Positions 7,940-16,934 of a DNA stretch of 64,000 nt are shown here, one piece after another. Source of the stretch: Methylobacillus gramineus. GTDB taxonomy: Bacteria > Pseudomonadota > Gammaproteobacteria > Burkholderiales > Methylophilaceae. Position 1 is the first letter of the stretch; the number at the start of each line of letters is the position of its first letter. The position numbers and the translations under genes are program-made. The stretch spans positions 1,860,001 through 1,924,000 of the forward strand of contig NZ_JAJAVE010000001.1 in the NCBI RefSeq assembly GCF_020532675.1, written 5' to 3'. Below the pieces are notes generated by a model. It worked only from the letters and a program-made list of their open reading frames with translations. It was not told where the DNA came from and made no database searches.

Positions 7940-9370
7940 ATGCGCCCAAAATTAAAAAAGATCGGCTTGATCGTCGCAGGCCCGCTACTCGGTGTGATGC
8001 TGAGCCTGAGCTACTCCGCGATTGCCGATAAAGAAACCAAACCGCAGCTGCCACTTGATGACCTGCGTACCTTTGCCGAAGTCTTTGGCAAAATCAAGAG
8101 CGACTATGTAGAACCTGTTGAAGATAAAAAACTGCTGACAGAAGCCATCAACGGTATGTTGTCTGGCCTGGATCCTCACTCAGCTTACCTGGATGCGGAT
8201 GCATTCAAGGACTTGCAAGCAGGCACACAGGGTGAATTCGGCGGCCTGGGCATTGAAGTCGGTATGGAAGATGGCTTCGTCAAGGTGGTTTCCCCGATTG
8301 AAGACACCCCTGCTTACAAAGCCGGGCTCAAAAGTGGTGACTTGATCATGAAGCTGGATGATACGCCAGTCAAAGGCATGACCCTAAATGATGCAGTCAA
8401 GCGCATGCGCGGCAAGCCTGACACCAAGATTACCTTGCTGGTGTTACGCAAGGGTGAAGCCAAACCACTCACGTTTGTATTGACACGTGCAGTGATCAAA
8501 ACCCAAAGCGTAAAATTCAAGCTTTCAGAGCCTGGTTATCCTTATATCCGCGTGACCCAGTTCCAGGAACATACCGGCGAAGATCTGGCTAAGGCCTTGA
8601 AAACCCTGCGTGATCAAAATAAAGAACCGTTCAGAGGTCTGATTCTGGATCTACGCAACAACCCAGGTGGCTTGCTGAATGCTGGTGTTGGTGTTTCTGC
8701 TGCGTTCCTGCCCAAGGGTGAACTAGTGGTATATACCGAGGGTCGCGGTGAAGAGGCCAAAATGCGCCTGACAGCCAACCCGGAGAATTATGTTCGCGGT
8801 GGTGCACGTGCCGATTACCTGCGTGATTTGCCTGCAGACCTGAAGACCCTGCCTATGATCGTCCTGGTCAATGGCGGATCAGCATCAGCCTCTGAAATCG
8901 TGGCGGGCGCCCTGCAGGATCACAAACGCGCCATCATCATGGGTACCCAGAGCTTCGGCAAGGGCTCAGTGCAAACCATTCTGCCGATGAACAATGGCAC
9001 GGCAATCAAGCTGACCACAGCGCGTTACTTCACGCCAAAAGGTCGCTCGATTCAAGCCAAGGGCATTGTGCCGGATATCCTGGTAGAGGAAGCAATTGTC
9101 AACTCGCCAGAGCATGCTGCAATGTTGCGCGAGGCTGATCTCACGCGCCACCTGAGCAATCCAAAGGATGGCGAAGAGAAGCCTGTTGTCCCACCTGCTC
9201 CTGAAGAAAAAGAGAACAAGCAGGAAACGCCTGCTGCTACTCCTGAAGGTGAGCAAAAAGACAAGAGCGCAGCGCCTACTGGCCCGATTGAACCTGGTTC
9301 CAAAACCGATTACCAGTTCAATCAAGCACTGAACCTGCTCAAAGGCCTGCAGATCCTGCAACGCAAGTAA
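7940..9370 (+). CDS. ctpA: S41 C-terminal processing peptidase (CtpA/Prc type)
   Basis: 476 residues. One N-terminal hydrophobic segment (8-28) exports or anchors it to the periplasm. A PDZ domain (about 97-175, GFVKVVSPIEDTPAYKAGL) precedes the S41 protease domain. The serine lies in NGGSASASEI (311-320) and the catalytic lysine in SFGKGS (Lys341). After about residue 395 comes a disordered Pro/Glu/Lys-rich tail and a short terminal helix. CtpA proteases trim or degrade periplasmic proteins at their C-termini. AAGGAA nine bases upstream fixes the ATG at 7940. A strong terminator follows. Confidence 0.93.
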   Translation: MRPKLKKIGLIVAGPLLGVMLSLSYSAIADKETKPQLPLDDLRTFAEVFGKIKSDYVEPVEDKKLLTEAINGMLSGLDPHSAYLDADAFKDLQAGTQGEFGGLGIEVGMEDGFVKVVSPIEDTPAYKAGLKSGDLIMKLDDTPVKGMTLNDAVKRMRGKPDTKITLLVLRKGEAKPLTFVLTRAVIKTQSVKFKLSEPGYPYIRVTQFQEHTGEDLAKALKTLRDQNKEPFRGLILDLRNNPGGLLNAGVGVSAAFLPKGELVVYTEGRGEEAKMRLTANPENYVRGGARADYLRDLPADLKTLPMIVLVNGGSASASEIVAGALQDHKRAIIMGTQSFGKGSVQTILPMNNGTAIKLTTARYFTPKGRSIQAKGIVPDILVEEAIVNSPEHAAMLREADLTRHLSNPKDGEEKPVVPPAPEEKENKQETPAATPEGEQKDKSAAPTGPIEPGSKTDYQFNQALNLLKGLQILQRK

Positions 9371-9380
9371 GCAACATCCA

Positions 9381-9412
9381 GCCGCCCATCTCACGATGGG
9401 CGGCTTTCTTTT
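9381..9412 (+). terminator. Intrinsic terminator after ctpA
   Basis: GCCGCCCATC and GATGGGCGGC arms (9381-9390, 9395-9404) with a TCAC loop are followed by TTTCTTTT. This is a textbook rho-independent terminator. Confidence 0.9.
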
Positions 9413-9445
9413 GGCCGGTAGCTTAATTTCAGAACACACCATCCC

Positions 9446-10066
9446 ATGCTAGACCGCTTCATTATTGAGTTCGATAAAGGCTTGAGAACCTTATTGGCGC
9501 CAGCACATAGCAGGCGTCCTTATCCTGACCATGCACTGGATGAGCAACTGAGTGATCAGCAAGAGAAGCGTCACGCTGCAGCACTCATGCGCATCAATCA
9601 TAGTGGCGAAGTGTGTGCACAAGCGCTTTATAGTGGCCAGTCGCTCAGTGCCCGCAATCCTGATACGGCGCGCGCGTTGCAGCAGGCAGCCGAGGAAGAA
9701 ACCGAGCACCTGGCGTGGTGTGAAAAACGCATCAAGGAACTAGGCAGCCATACCAGCGTATTGAACCCTATCTTTTACGGCGGATCTTTCGGTCTCGGGC
9801 TGCTGGCTGGATGCCTTGGAGACAAATGGAACCTGGGCTTTCTTGCAGAAACCGAGAGACAAGTCGGTCAGCACCTCACGGAACACTTGAATAAATTCCC
9901 CGTGCAAGATATCAAGAGCCAGGCGATTATCCAGCAAATGCGTGCAGATGAAGCCGCACATGCCGATAGTGCCATTGCGCACGGAGCGGCTGAACTGCCA
10001 TTACCAATCAGGGCCACCATGCGCCTGTTTTCCAACATCATGACAACGACGACCTATCATCTATGA
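9446..10066 (+). CDS. coq7: Coq7-type demethoxyubiquinone hydroxylase
   Basis: 206 residues, typical bacterial Coq7 length. The di-iron ligands of the ferritin-like four-helix bundle are visible: Glu in INHSGEVCAQALY, ExxH in EEETEHLAWC, a later Glu in LAETERQVGQHL and ExxH in RADEAAHADSA. The protein hydroxylates 2-polyprenyl-3-methyl-6-methoxy-1,4-benzoquinol in ubiquinone synthesis at the inner membrane. Many betaproteobacteria use Coq7 instead of UbiF. Its stop overlaps the next start by four bases, so the two are translationally coupled. Confidence 0.95.
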   Translation: MLDRFIIEFDKGLRTLLAPAHSRRPYPDHALDEQLSDQQEKRHAAALMRINHSGEVCAQALYSGQSLSARNPDTARALQQAAEEETEHLAWCEKRIKELGSHTSVLNPIFYGGSFGLGLLAGCLGDKWNLGFLAETERQVGQHLTEHLNKFPVQDIKSQAIIQQMRADEAAHADSAIAHGAAELPLPIRATMRLFSNIMTTTTYHL

Positions 10067-10374
10067 CCACATTCAGCGAAAACCTCGCCGCTCTTGAAGT
10101 AGCGGACAACATCCAGACCATTGAACTGCTTGATGCCAACGCAAACCTGGTTGGCCTGATTGAGAACAAGCAAGGCAGTCAAGGCTCTGTTCGTGTCTAT
10201 TACCACCTATTCAAAAAATACGGCAGCATCAATGTGGAAGCCGCTCAAGATGGCCTCAGTATTTATGCAGAACATACAACGGATGCAGAGGAAAACCCGG
10301 GCAAACATCCCAATATTGATCGACTATTTTCCATCATCAAGCACAATAGTCCATTAACCCTGCGCATTAATTAA
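10063..10374 (+). CDS. Conserved hypothetical protein (probably DUF2322 family)
   Basis: 103 residues, no signal peptide or membrane helix. The sequence alternates short strands and turns (IQTIELLDANANLVGLIENK, SVRVYYHLFKKYGSINVEAA). It fits the small DUF2322 proteins, an assignment from memory. It starts inside the coq7 stop (ATGA overlap) and is followed by a terminator, so it is the last gene of a coq7 transcript. Function unknown. Confidence 0.75.
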   Translation: MTTFSENLAALEVADNIQTIELLDANANLVGLIENKQGSQGSVRVYYHLFKKYGSINVEAAQDGLSIYAEHTTDAEENPGKHPNIDRLFSIIKHNSPLTLRIN

Positions 10375-10382
10375 GTCACGAA

Positions 10383-10402
10383 GGCCCCATCAGGGGCTTT
10401 TT
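10383..10402 (+). terminator. Intrinsic terminator after the coq7 operon
   Basis: GGCCCC-ATCA-GGGGC hairpin followed by TTTTT, nine bases after the stop codon. Confidence 0.8.
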
Positions 10403-10530
10403 GCTGATCCCAACGTCAACGTTGTAAACATACAACATTCCCAATCTAACAAAATCAATATATATCAATTACTTAAAAATAATCATTAGTTAAATTATGT
10501 AAATAATTACCATTTGCATTATTTAACTAA

Positions 10531-10550
10531 CAATAATCATTATCATTTAC
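10531..10550. promoter_or_regulatory. Fur box upstream of the TonB receptor
   Basis: CAATAATCATTATCATTTAC closely matches the Fur consensus (ATAATCATTATC core) 30 bp before the receptor start. A second AT-rich half-like site (AATAATCATTAG) lies at 10479-10490. Confidence 0.8.
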
Positions 10551-10579
10551 CAGCTTTTTAATTTATCAGGGAAATGATA

Positions 10580-12685
10580 ATGAGTAAATCCATTGAACGT
10601 ATGGCAAGTGCGGTAGCATTGCTTTGCCTATCAGGCAGCAATCTTGTTTTAGCCGCAGATACCTTGCCTGAAATCCAGGTTAAGGTTGAGGGAAGTTCAG
10701 ACCCTAAATCATCTGAAACCACCAAGTCATATACCGTCAAATCAAGTACCACAGCTACTAAACTCAACACACCACTAAAAGAAACCCCGCAATCGATCTC
10801 TGTTCTGACCCGCAGTCTTATCGACGACTTCAAGCTTACATCCGTCAACGATGCGCTTGATATGGCCACCGGTATCAGGGTGGAACGGGCCGAAACTGAT
10901 CGCACTTATTACACGGCGCGTGGTGCCGACATCACTAACTTCCAGATTGATGGGATTGGCGTACCTTTCCAGACAGGTTTACTGATCGGGGACATGGATA
11001 CCATTGTCTATGACCGTATCGAGGTACTGCGTGGCGCCAATGGCCTGCTGACGGCGACTGGCAATCCATCTGCAACCATCAATTTTGTCCGCAAGCGCCC
11101 AACTACGGAGTTCAAGGCGCAGGTCAATCTTACTGTAGGTTCCTGGGATAAACGTCGCGTCGATGCTGACATTTCCGGACCACTCAACGAAGCAGGCACT
11201 GTTCGTGGTCGCCTGGTACTATCAACCCAGAACCGTAATTCCTACCTAGACAACTATAGCCAAGAACGCAATGTGGCTTACGGCATCATCGAGGCCGATA
11301 TCACCGATAACACCAAAGTGGCATTTGGTCATACCTACCAGCAGAATGACACCAACAGCCCAACTTGGGGGGCACTGCCATTGCTTTATGCAGATGGCTC
11401 GACCCGTCACTACAGCCGTTCCACATCTTCGTCACCAGACTGGACAAACTGGAACACACTCAATAACACCAGCTTTGCAGAACTGACACACTTCTTTGAT
11501 AACGGCTGGAAGATCAAGACCCAGTTTTCACGCAAGACCGAGACTGGTCAAACCAATCTATTCTTTCTTACCGGCAATGAAATCCGTGCCACGGGCACTG
11601 GCCTATCCTATTTTGCGGGTCAATACCATGACACTTTTAAGGAGTATATTGGGGATCTCTACGCTTCTGGCCCATTCACATTAGGGGGGCGAGAACATGA
11701 GTTAGTCGTTGGATCAAGCTGGTCTCGCTCCTATGGTCGAGCTAGAGGCAGTGGTACCGGCTACATCGCCCTCAGTAACCTCAACAGTATCGGTACCATT
11801 GCAGAACCTAACTGGGGTGGCTTGGCTGATCAAGGTTCTAGATCGCAGAAACGTCTGAACCACTATGTGGCAGCCAAGTTCAACATCTCCGATAAGTGGA
11901 AATTGACTACAGGTGCCAGCATGCTTAGCTATAAGTATGAAGGTGATTACTATGGCGCGAATAATGATGCCAAGGGCCATGACAAGGTCACCCCCTATAT
12001 CGGGGCAGTATATAACCTGACAGAACAACATACTCTGTATGCCAGCTATACCGGTATTTACAATCCTCAGACAGCTCTTGGTGCAACACTTCAACCGCTA
12101 GCCCCATTGAAAGGCAAGAACTATGAGGCAGGTATCAAGAGCGAACTGCTCACCAATCTCAACGCCTCGTTTGCACTATTCAGGAGTGAGCAAGAGAACC
12201 TGGCTGAATCAACCGGACAGCAAGTTAACAATGTGTTCGTCTCCAGGGCGATTGATGCCACAACCAAGGGCTATGAGTTTGACCTGTCTGGCGAGCTTAG
12301 TGAACGCCTAAAACTCAATGCGGGCTATACGCGTCTCATGAGTGTCAAAGGTAATGATGATCTAAACGTCAAACCTTATACTCCACGGCATCTCGTCAAG
12401 CTGAGTGTAACCTATCAGGTACCTAATATTGAGAAATTAAAAGTTGGCGCCTCGCTTAACTGGCAGGATTCCACTCACTATGTCTACACCAATGGCAGTC
12501 GTTTCAAGCAGGATAGCTATGCCCTGATCAACCTCATGGCCAACTACGAGCTGAATCAGCATTGGACTGCAGCAGTGAACGTTTATAACCTGACCAACGA
12601 GAAATACCTGAACAGCCTGATGTTTGGACAAAGCTATTATTCGGCGCCTACAAACGCCAGCGCCACCTTGACCTGGAATTACTGA
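10580..12685 (+). CDS. TonB-dependent siderophore receptor
   Basis: 701 residues. The signal peptide ends near LVLA/ADTLPEI. The plug domain (about 60-165) contains the TonB-box region DTLPEIQVKVEG, KETPQSISVLTRSLID and YDRIEVLRGANGLL, hallmarks of the FhuE/FpvA-like class. The C-terminal beta-barrel ends in an aromatic-rich strand (ASATLTWNY). It imports ferric siderophores across the outer membrane using TonB-ExbBD. The start at 10580 is preferred to 10574 because AGGGA is spaced seven bases from it. The upstream Fur box indicates iron repression. No siderophore synthesis genes are nearby, so it may take foreign siderophores. Confidence 0.93.
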   Translation: MSKSIERMASAVALLCLSGSNLVLAADTLPEIQVKVEGSSDPKSSETTKSYTVKSSTTATKLNTPLKETPQSISVLTRSLIDDFKLTSVNDALDMATGIRVERAETDRTYYTARGADITNFQIDGIGVPFQTGLLIGDMDTIVYDRIEVLRGANGLLTATGNPSATINFVRKRPTTEFKAQVNLTVGSWDKRRVDADISGPLNEAGTVRGRLVLSTQNRNSYLDNYSQERNVAYGIIEADITDNTKVAFGHTYQQNDTNSPTWGALPLLYADGSTRHYSRSTSSSPDWTNWNTLNNTSFAELTHFFDNGWKIKTQFSRKTETGQTNLFFLTGNEIRATGTGLSYFAGQYHDTFKEYIGDLYASGPFTLGGREHELVVGSSWSRSYGRARGSGTGYIALSNLNSIGTIAEPNWGGLADQGSRSQKRLNHYVAAKFNISDKWKLTTGASMLSYKYEGDYYGANNDAKGHDKVTPYIGAVYNLTEQHTLYASYTGIYNPQTALGATLQPLAPLKGKNYEAGIKSELLTNLNASFALFRSEQENLAESTGQQVNNVFVSRAIDATTKGYEFDLSGELSERLKLNAGYTRLMSVKGNDDLNVKPYTPRHLVKLSVTYQVPNIEKLKVGASLNWQDSTHYVYTNGSRFKQDSYALINLMANYELNQHWTAAVNVYNLTNEKYLNSLMFGQSYYSAPTNASATLTWNY

Positions 12686-12704
12686 TCCCTAATTGAGTGG
12701 CAAC

Positions 12705-12732
12705 AAAAAGCCCCGCATGCGGGGCTTTTTTT
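12705..12732. terminator. Bidirectional terminator
   Basis: AAAAAGCCCCGC and GCGGGGCTTTTT arms form a near-perfect hairpin with A- and T-tracts on both sides, serving the TonB receptor and the convergent VOC gene. Confidence 0.92.
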
Positions 12733-12737
12733 ATATC

Positions 12738-13133
12738 TTAAAGTCTGCCAGAAATCGGCGGATGGTAAATGATCTGAACCGCCGTTCCTGCCGGGTCAGC
12801 ACAGTAGAAACTTCTCGCCCCATCCCGGTGGGTTTTTGGGGGCACCAATATTTTTACGTCATTTTCAACAAAATGACTGTGCCACTCATCCACCAGCTCG
12901 ATATGGCTGATGATAAATCCTATGTGATCCAGGCGCTGCTTGCCTGCAATCTCTTCGCTACTGCGGTGCAAGGCAAGATTGTCATTGCCGGAGGTCAGAA
13001 AGTAGTTGTCTGCATCTGGCTGCCACTCAACCTGCATACCAATGAGATCAACATAGAAATGCAGGCAGGCTTCAACATCTTGTACAAACAGGGCGACATG
13101 ACGTAGCCCTTGCATCCCTGCTGGACGACTCAA
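12738..13133 (-). CDS. VOC superfamily (glyoxalase/dioxygenase-like) protein
   Basis: 131 residues with two beta-alpha-beta-beta-beta modules. Likely metal ligands are His13 (LRHVALFV), Glu or His near 70 (RLDHIGFI) and a late residue in GTAVQIIYHPP. It lacks the pairs that would identify glyoxalase I. Its start overlaps the stop of the upstream OsmC gene by four bases (13130-13133), so both are cotranscribed, suggesting a shared role in electrophile or peroxide stress. Substrate unknown. Confidence 0.85.
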   Translation of the reverse strand: MSRPAGMQGLRHVALFVQDVEACLHFYVDLIGMQVEWQPDADNYFLTSGNDNLALHRSSEEIAGKQRLDHIGFIISHIELVDEWHSHFVENDVKILVPPKTHRDGARSFYCADPAGTAVQIIYHPPISGRL

Positions 13134-13552
13134 AGCGCAGTTTCCCTGATTTCAAAGCCATGGGTAATCTCCGCGGCTTTCCCCAGCATGATGGAGGCGG
13201 AGCAATATTTTTCGGCAGATAGTTTGACCGCACGCTCGACTTGTCCCGGATTGAGCCCTCTGCCAGTTACGACAAAATGCACGTGTATCTTGGTGAATAC
13301 CTTGGGAATTTCATCCGCACGTTCTGCCTGGATTTCAGCCACGCAATCACTGATAGGCTGGCGTGACTTCTTGAGTATGGTGACCACATCGAACGAGGTG
13401 CAGGCACCCATCCCGATCAGCAGCATTTCCATAGGGCGCATCCCCAGATTGCGACCACCTGCATCTGGTGCACCATCCAGCACCACGGCATGTCCGGTTT
13501 CTGACTCGCCCATGAAGCAGACATTCTCAATCCATTTAACACGTGCTTTCAT
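13130..13552 (-). CDS. OsmC/Ohr family protein
   Basis: 140 residues. The two conserved cysteines are present: Cys51 in GACTSFDVV and Cys117 in KYCSASIM. Spacing and the MEMLLIGMGACTS block fit the OsmC/YhfA branch rather than Ohr. Members reduce organic peroxides or handle sulfur species with their paired thiols in the cytoplasm. It is coupled to the VOC gene downstream. Confidence 0.9.
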   Translation of the reverse strand: MKARVKWIENVCFMGESETGHAVVLDGAPDAGGRNLGMRPMEMLLIGMGACTSFDVVTILKKSRQPISDCVAEIQAERADEIPKVFTKIHVHFVVTGRGLNPGQVERAVKLSAEKYCSASIMLGKAAEITHGFEIRETAL

Positions 13553-13589
13553 CTTTAACTCTTATCCATGGTGAAACATTAATATCGTG

Positions 13590-13630
13590 GCAACATACTT
13601 CAATACAAGCAGTGAATCGAAGTATGTTGC
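13590..13630. repeat. Perfect 12-bp inverted repeat between FKBP and OsmC genes
   Basis: GCAACATACTTC (13590-13601) and GAAGTATGTTGC (13619-13630) pair with a 17-base loop. No T-tract follows on either strand, so it may be an mRNA-stabilising hairpin or protein site rather than a classic terminator. Confidence 0.6.
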
Positions 13631-13639
13631 GTATCCCAA

Positions 13640-14098
13640 TTACTTGATACCTAGCAGCTCTACATCAAAAATCAGTGTCGCATTTGGCGGAATCACCCCA
13701 CCAGCACCACGCGCACCATAGCCATATTCAGATGGAATGATGAGGGTGCGCTTGCCGCCAACCTTCATGCCGGCAAAGCCTTCATCCCAACCACGAATGA
13801 CCTGGCCACCGCCAAGGTAGAATACAAATGGCTCACGGCGATCCAGCGAGCTATCAAACTTGGTACCCTTGCCATCCGGCTTGCTGGGATCATATAACCA
13901 GCCTGTGTAATGTACGGTTACATTGAGGCCAGCTTCAGCCTCGCGGCCTTCACCTACCTGGGTATCGATTTTCTGCAATTCTGTTACGTTGGCACTCATT
14001 ACGGTTTTTTCCTTGTCATTGGTGTTATCGGCTGAACAGCCGCTTACAGCAAGCATGGCAAGCACAAAAGCACTGGCCAGCATGGAGATTGGTTTCAT
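13640..14098 (-). CDS. FKBP-type peptidyl-prolyl isomerase, lipoprotein
   Basis: 152 residues from the ATG at 14098, preceded by GGAG at eight bases. The N-terminus is a lipoprotein signal with lipobox LAVSGC (Cys21). After a short linker the FKBP domain (about 45-152) has the expected active-site elements: VTVHYTGWL, KFDSSLDR, QVIRGWDEGFAGMKVGGKR and IPPNATLIFDVELL. It accelerates proline isomerisation in periplasmic or membrane-proximal proteins. Confidence 0.93.
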   Translation of the reverse strand: MKPISMLASAFVLAMLAVSGCSADNTNDKEKTVMSANVTELQKIDTQVGEGREAEAGLNVTVHYTGWLYDPSKPDGKGTKFDSSLDRREPFVFYLGGGQVIRGWDEGFAGMKVGGKRTLIIPSEYGYGARGAGGVIPPNATLIFDVELLGIK

Positions 14099-14200
14099 CA
14101 AAAAAACTCCGATAGCTGGTTAAAAACAGCAGTGTCTAATCACACTACGTGAGCTATCTATGATACTAGATTATCTATCACGATGTGCTTGCCAGCCGGC

Positions 14201-15625
14201 TCAGTTATTCACCGCTGCTGGCTGCTGGTACACCCAGTCTATCAATGCATCCTGCGCAGCTCGTGAAGCGCTCGCTTTGGGATCGTTCACCATGATGACC
14301 GCCACCCAGCGTCTGCCGCTTCTATCATGCACATAGCCCGCAAGCGCACTGACGCCCGTGATGGTGCCCGTCTTCAGGTGGGCACTGCCGCGCGCAGGAC
14401 TATTGCGCAAACGGTTAGCCATGGTGCCGTCTACCGAAGGAATCGGCAGGGCCGACAGATACTCCGGCATCACCGGGCTGGCATAGGCCGCCAACAGCAT
14501 TTCGCCCATGTGTTGCGCACTGATCTGTTCATTGCGTGACAAGCCAGAGCCGTTTTCAAGCACTAACTCAGGAAAACGCAAGCCCTTGCTGGCAAGCCAG
14601 GCCTGAATAGCGTGGACGCTGTCTGCCTCCATGGCAGGCGTAGCCACGCGTTCCGCACCTATGGTCAGGAACAGCTGCCTCACCATCAGGTTATTGCTAT
14701 ATTTATTGATGGTACGAATGATCTCAGCCAATGTCAGCGAGTCATGTGACATCAGGTAATTGGCCATTTCTGGCAGGCTGGCATAACGCCATTGCCCACT
14801 GAATTTCCCGCCCACTTCCTGCCAGCTCTGACGAAACAGGTTATACGCATATGGGCCATCTTCCAGCACACTCAACTCAACTGTTTTCTCGCGACACGCT
14901 GCAGGATACTCACCACTGAACTTGACCTCGACCAGGTTACCCTGTGGCTTGACCTCAAAGCTGAGCTGATTTTTCCAATCACCACACTCCCCTTTAGTCA
15001 GCTTGACCTGGTTGATGATCTTGATGTCAGGTAAGTCAGGGTCAGCCTGGATAGCCAGTTGCCGGTTATCCAGAAAAAAATGGAATGAAGTAGACTTGAT
15101 ATTGACCGGAAAACCGTTAGGGGCTGCGTTATACGGGGAATGAGGCTTTTCATCGAACGCAGCGACATCATGATGTTTGCTCGCAAAGTATTCAGTATCG
15201 ATGAGTAAATCGCCACGTATTTCATCCACGCCAGCGATACGCAGCTCTTCCAGCATACTGCGCATATCGGCCGCCATCAGGTAAGGATCACCCTTGCCTT
15301 TAATAATCAGGTTGCCGTGTAGCACCCCATTACTCAGCATCCCATCGTGATAGAGTTCGGTACGCCAGCGATAGGCAGGCCCCAGTAATTCGAGGCCTGC
15401 ATAGGTAGTGACCAGCTTCATGGTTGAAGCCGTTTTCATTGGCCGCTCAGCCTGATGACTGATCAGGGGCCGGGGTTGATCCACGGCTTGCACAAAGACG
15501 GCTACATTCTCCTGCGCAATGCCATTTTTCTTCAGGATATCACTGACGGCTGATGGCAATTCAGCATACGCAGGGCCTGCCATCATAGTGAACACCCACC
15601 AACATATTCTTGCCATCCACTTCAT
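14201..15625 (-). CDS. dacB: D-alanyl-D-alanine carboxypeptidase/endopeptidase (PBP4 type)
   Basis: 474 residues with a signal peptide ending near AYA. The three penicillin-binding motifs are seen: SxxK at 67-70 (STMK), SNN in NKYSNNLMV near residue 310, and KTG in HLKTGTITG near residue 415. The large insertion between SxxK and SNN is typical of class C PBP4, which trims and cuts murein cross-links in the periplasm. Its start overlaps the bioA stop by four bases, an odd functional pairing that probably only reflects operon packing. Confidence 0.93.
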   Translation of the reverse strand: MKWMARICWWVFTMMAGPAYAELPSAVSDILKKNGIAQENVAVFVQAVDQPRPLISHQAERPMKTASTMKLVTTYAGLELLGPAYRWRTELYHDGMLSNGVLHGNLIIKGKGDPYLMAADMRSMLEELRIAGVDEIRGDLLIDTEYFASKHHDVAAFDEKPHSPYNAAPNGFPVNIKSTSFHFFLDNRQLAIQADPDLPDIKIINQVKLTKGECGDWKNQLSFEVKPQGNLVEVKFSGEYPAACREKTVELSVLEDGPYAYNLFRQSWQEVGGKFSGQWRYASLPEMANYLMSHDSLTLAEIIRTINKYSNNLMVRQLFLTIGAERVATPAMEADSVHAIQAWLASKGLRFPELVLENGSGLSRNEQISAQHMGEMLLAAYASPVMPEYLSALPIPSVDGTMANRLRNSPARGSAHLKTGTITGVSALAGYVHDRSGRRWVAVIMVNDPKASASRAAQDALIDWVYQQPAAVNN

Positions 15626-16932
15626 GTAGTTTCCTTATGCAGGATTTCCACGGTTTGCATCACCATCCAGTCCATCTCATCCTCGCTAATCACATAAGGT
15701 GGCATGAAATACACCGTGTTAGCTACCGGCCTCAGCAACAAGCCCCGTTGCAGAGCGGCTTGATAAAAACTTTTCTGAAAACCGGGGTTGTCCGTCTGCA
15801 CTTCAAATGCCCAGATCATGCCGGTGTTACGCAAATGACTAATCGGCAGCTCATCCAGCACCTGCAAACGCTGGTTAAGATAAGCAGCCTTGCTGCGATT
15901 GATATTCAGCACATCATCCTGCTCAAAAATTGCCAGGGTTGCGAGCGCGGCGCTGCAAGCCAGCGCATTGCCGGTATAACTATGGGAGTGCAGAAATCCA
16001 CGTGCTACGTTGTCATCATAAAAAGCCGCATAGATCTCATCCGTTGTTTGCACCACGGAAAGTGGCAGGTAACCACCAGTAATCCCTTTGGACAGGCAGA
16101 TAAAATCAGGCTTGATAGCAGCCTGCTCCACTGCAAACATCGTACCCGTGCGGCCAAATCCGACAGCAATTTCATCTGTAATCAGGTGAATCTCATAGCG
16201 ATTGCAGATGTCACGTATGCGTACCAGATAGGCAGGGTGATACATGGCCATGCCAGTGGCACACTGTATTAACGGTTCCAGGATAAAAGCGGCAATTTCA
16301 GTGTGGTGTGCGGCAATATGGGCTTCGGCGGCAGAGGCACATCGCAGTGCATATTGCTCTGGTGTTTCACCCGTCTCCGCCAGTCGCCAATCTGGGGATG
16401 GCAAGGCAATGCTGCCGCGGAGCAGATTGGCGTAGGTATCCTTGAACAAAGCGACATCAGTGACTGACAGTGAGCCCAGGGTCTCACCGTGATAGCCGTT
16501 CTGCAGGCTAATAAATTGGGTTTTTTCAGGCTTGCCAATATTGCGCCAGTAATGGAAACTCATCTTGAGCGCAATCTCCGTGGCAGAAGCGCCATCAGAG
16601 GCATAAAAACTGTGACCCAGCCCGGTCAATGACGAGAGTTTCTCTGATAGCTCAACCACGGGCTGGTGAGTAAAGCCAGCCAGAATGACATGCTCTAGCT
16701 GATCGAGTTGTTGCCGGATTGCATCCTTGATTCTGGAATTGTTATGTCCAAACAGGTTGACCCACCATGAGCTGACACCATCCAGATATCGCTTGCCCTC
16801 AAAATCTTCCAGCCAGACACCATGACCACTGCGAATTGGCACCAACGGCAGTGTTTCATGTTGCTTCATCTGCGTGCAGGGATGCCACACACTGTGGTGG
16901 CTTCGATCCAGCAGTGACTGGTTACTCACCAT
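15622..16932 (-). CDS. bioA: Adenosylmethionine-8-amino-7-oxononanoate aminotransferase
   Basis: 436 residues, the normal BioA length. The class III aminotransferase features are present: ASDGASATEIALKM (112-124) for phosphate binding, Asp253 in LITDEIAVGFGRTG and the PLP Lys282 in CLSKGITGG. The N-terminal HPCTQMK and SSWWVNLFGHN blocks distinguish BioA from other class III enzymes. It converts KAPA to DAPA in biotin synthesis with SAM as amino donor. The other bio genes are not in the window. Confidence 0.95.
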   Translation of the reverse strand: MVSNQSLLDRSHHSVWHPCTQMKQHETLPLVPIRSGHGVWLEDFEGKRYLDGVSSWWVNLFGHNNSRIKDAIRQQLDQLEHVILAGFTHQPVVELSEKLSSLTGLGHSFYASDGASATEIALKMSFHYWRNIGKPEKTQFISLQNGYHGETLGSLSVTDVALFKDTYANLLRGSIALPSPDWRLAETGETPEQYALRCASAAEAHIAAHHTEIAAFILEPLIQCATGMAMYHPAYLVRIRDICNRYEIHLITDEIAVGFGRTGTMFAVEQAAIKPDFICLSKGITGGYLPLSVVQTTDEIYAAFYDDNVARGFLHSHSYTGNALACSAALATLAIFEQDDVLNINRSKAAYLNQRLQVLDELPISHLRNTGMIWAFEVQTDNPGFQKSFYQAALQRGLLLRPVANTVYFMPPYVISEDEMDWMVMQTVEILHKETT

Positions 16933-16934
16933 GA

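Noticed and set aside
8966-9442. Minus-strand frame inside the ctpA gene
   Set aside because: Antisense shadow of the CtpA C-terminal region; Arg/Leu/Cys-rich composition typical of shadows.
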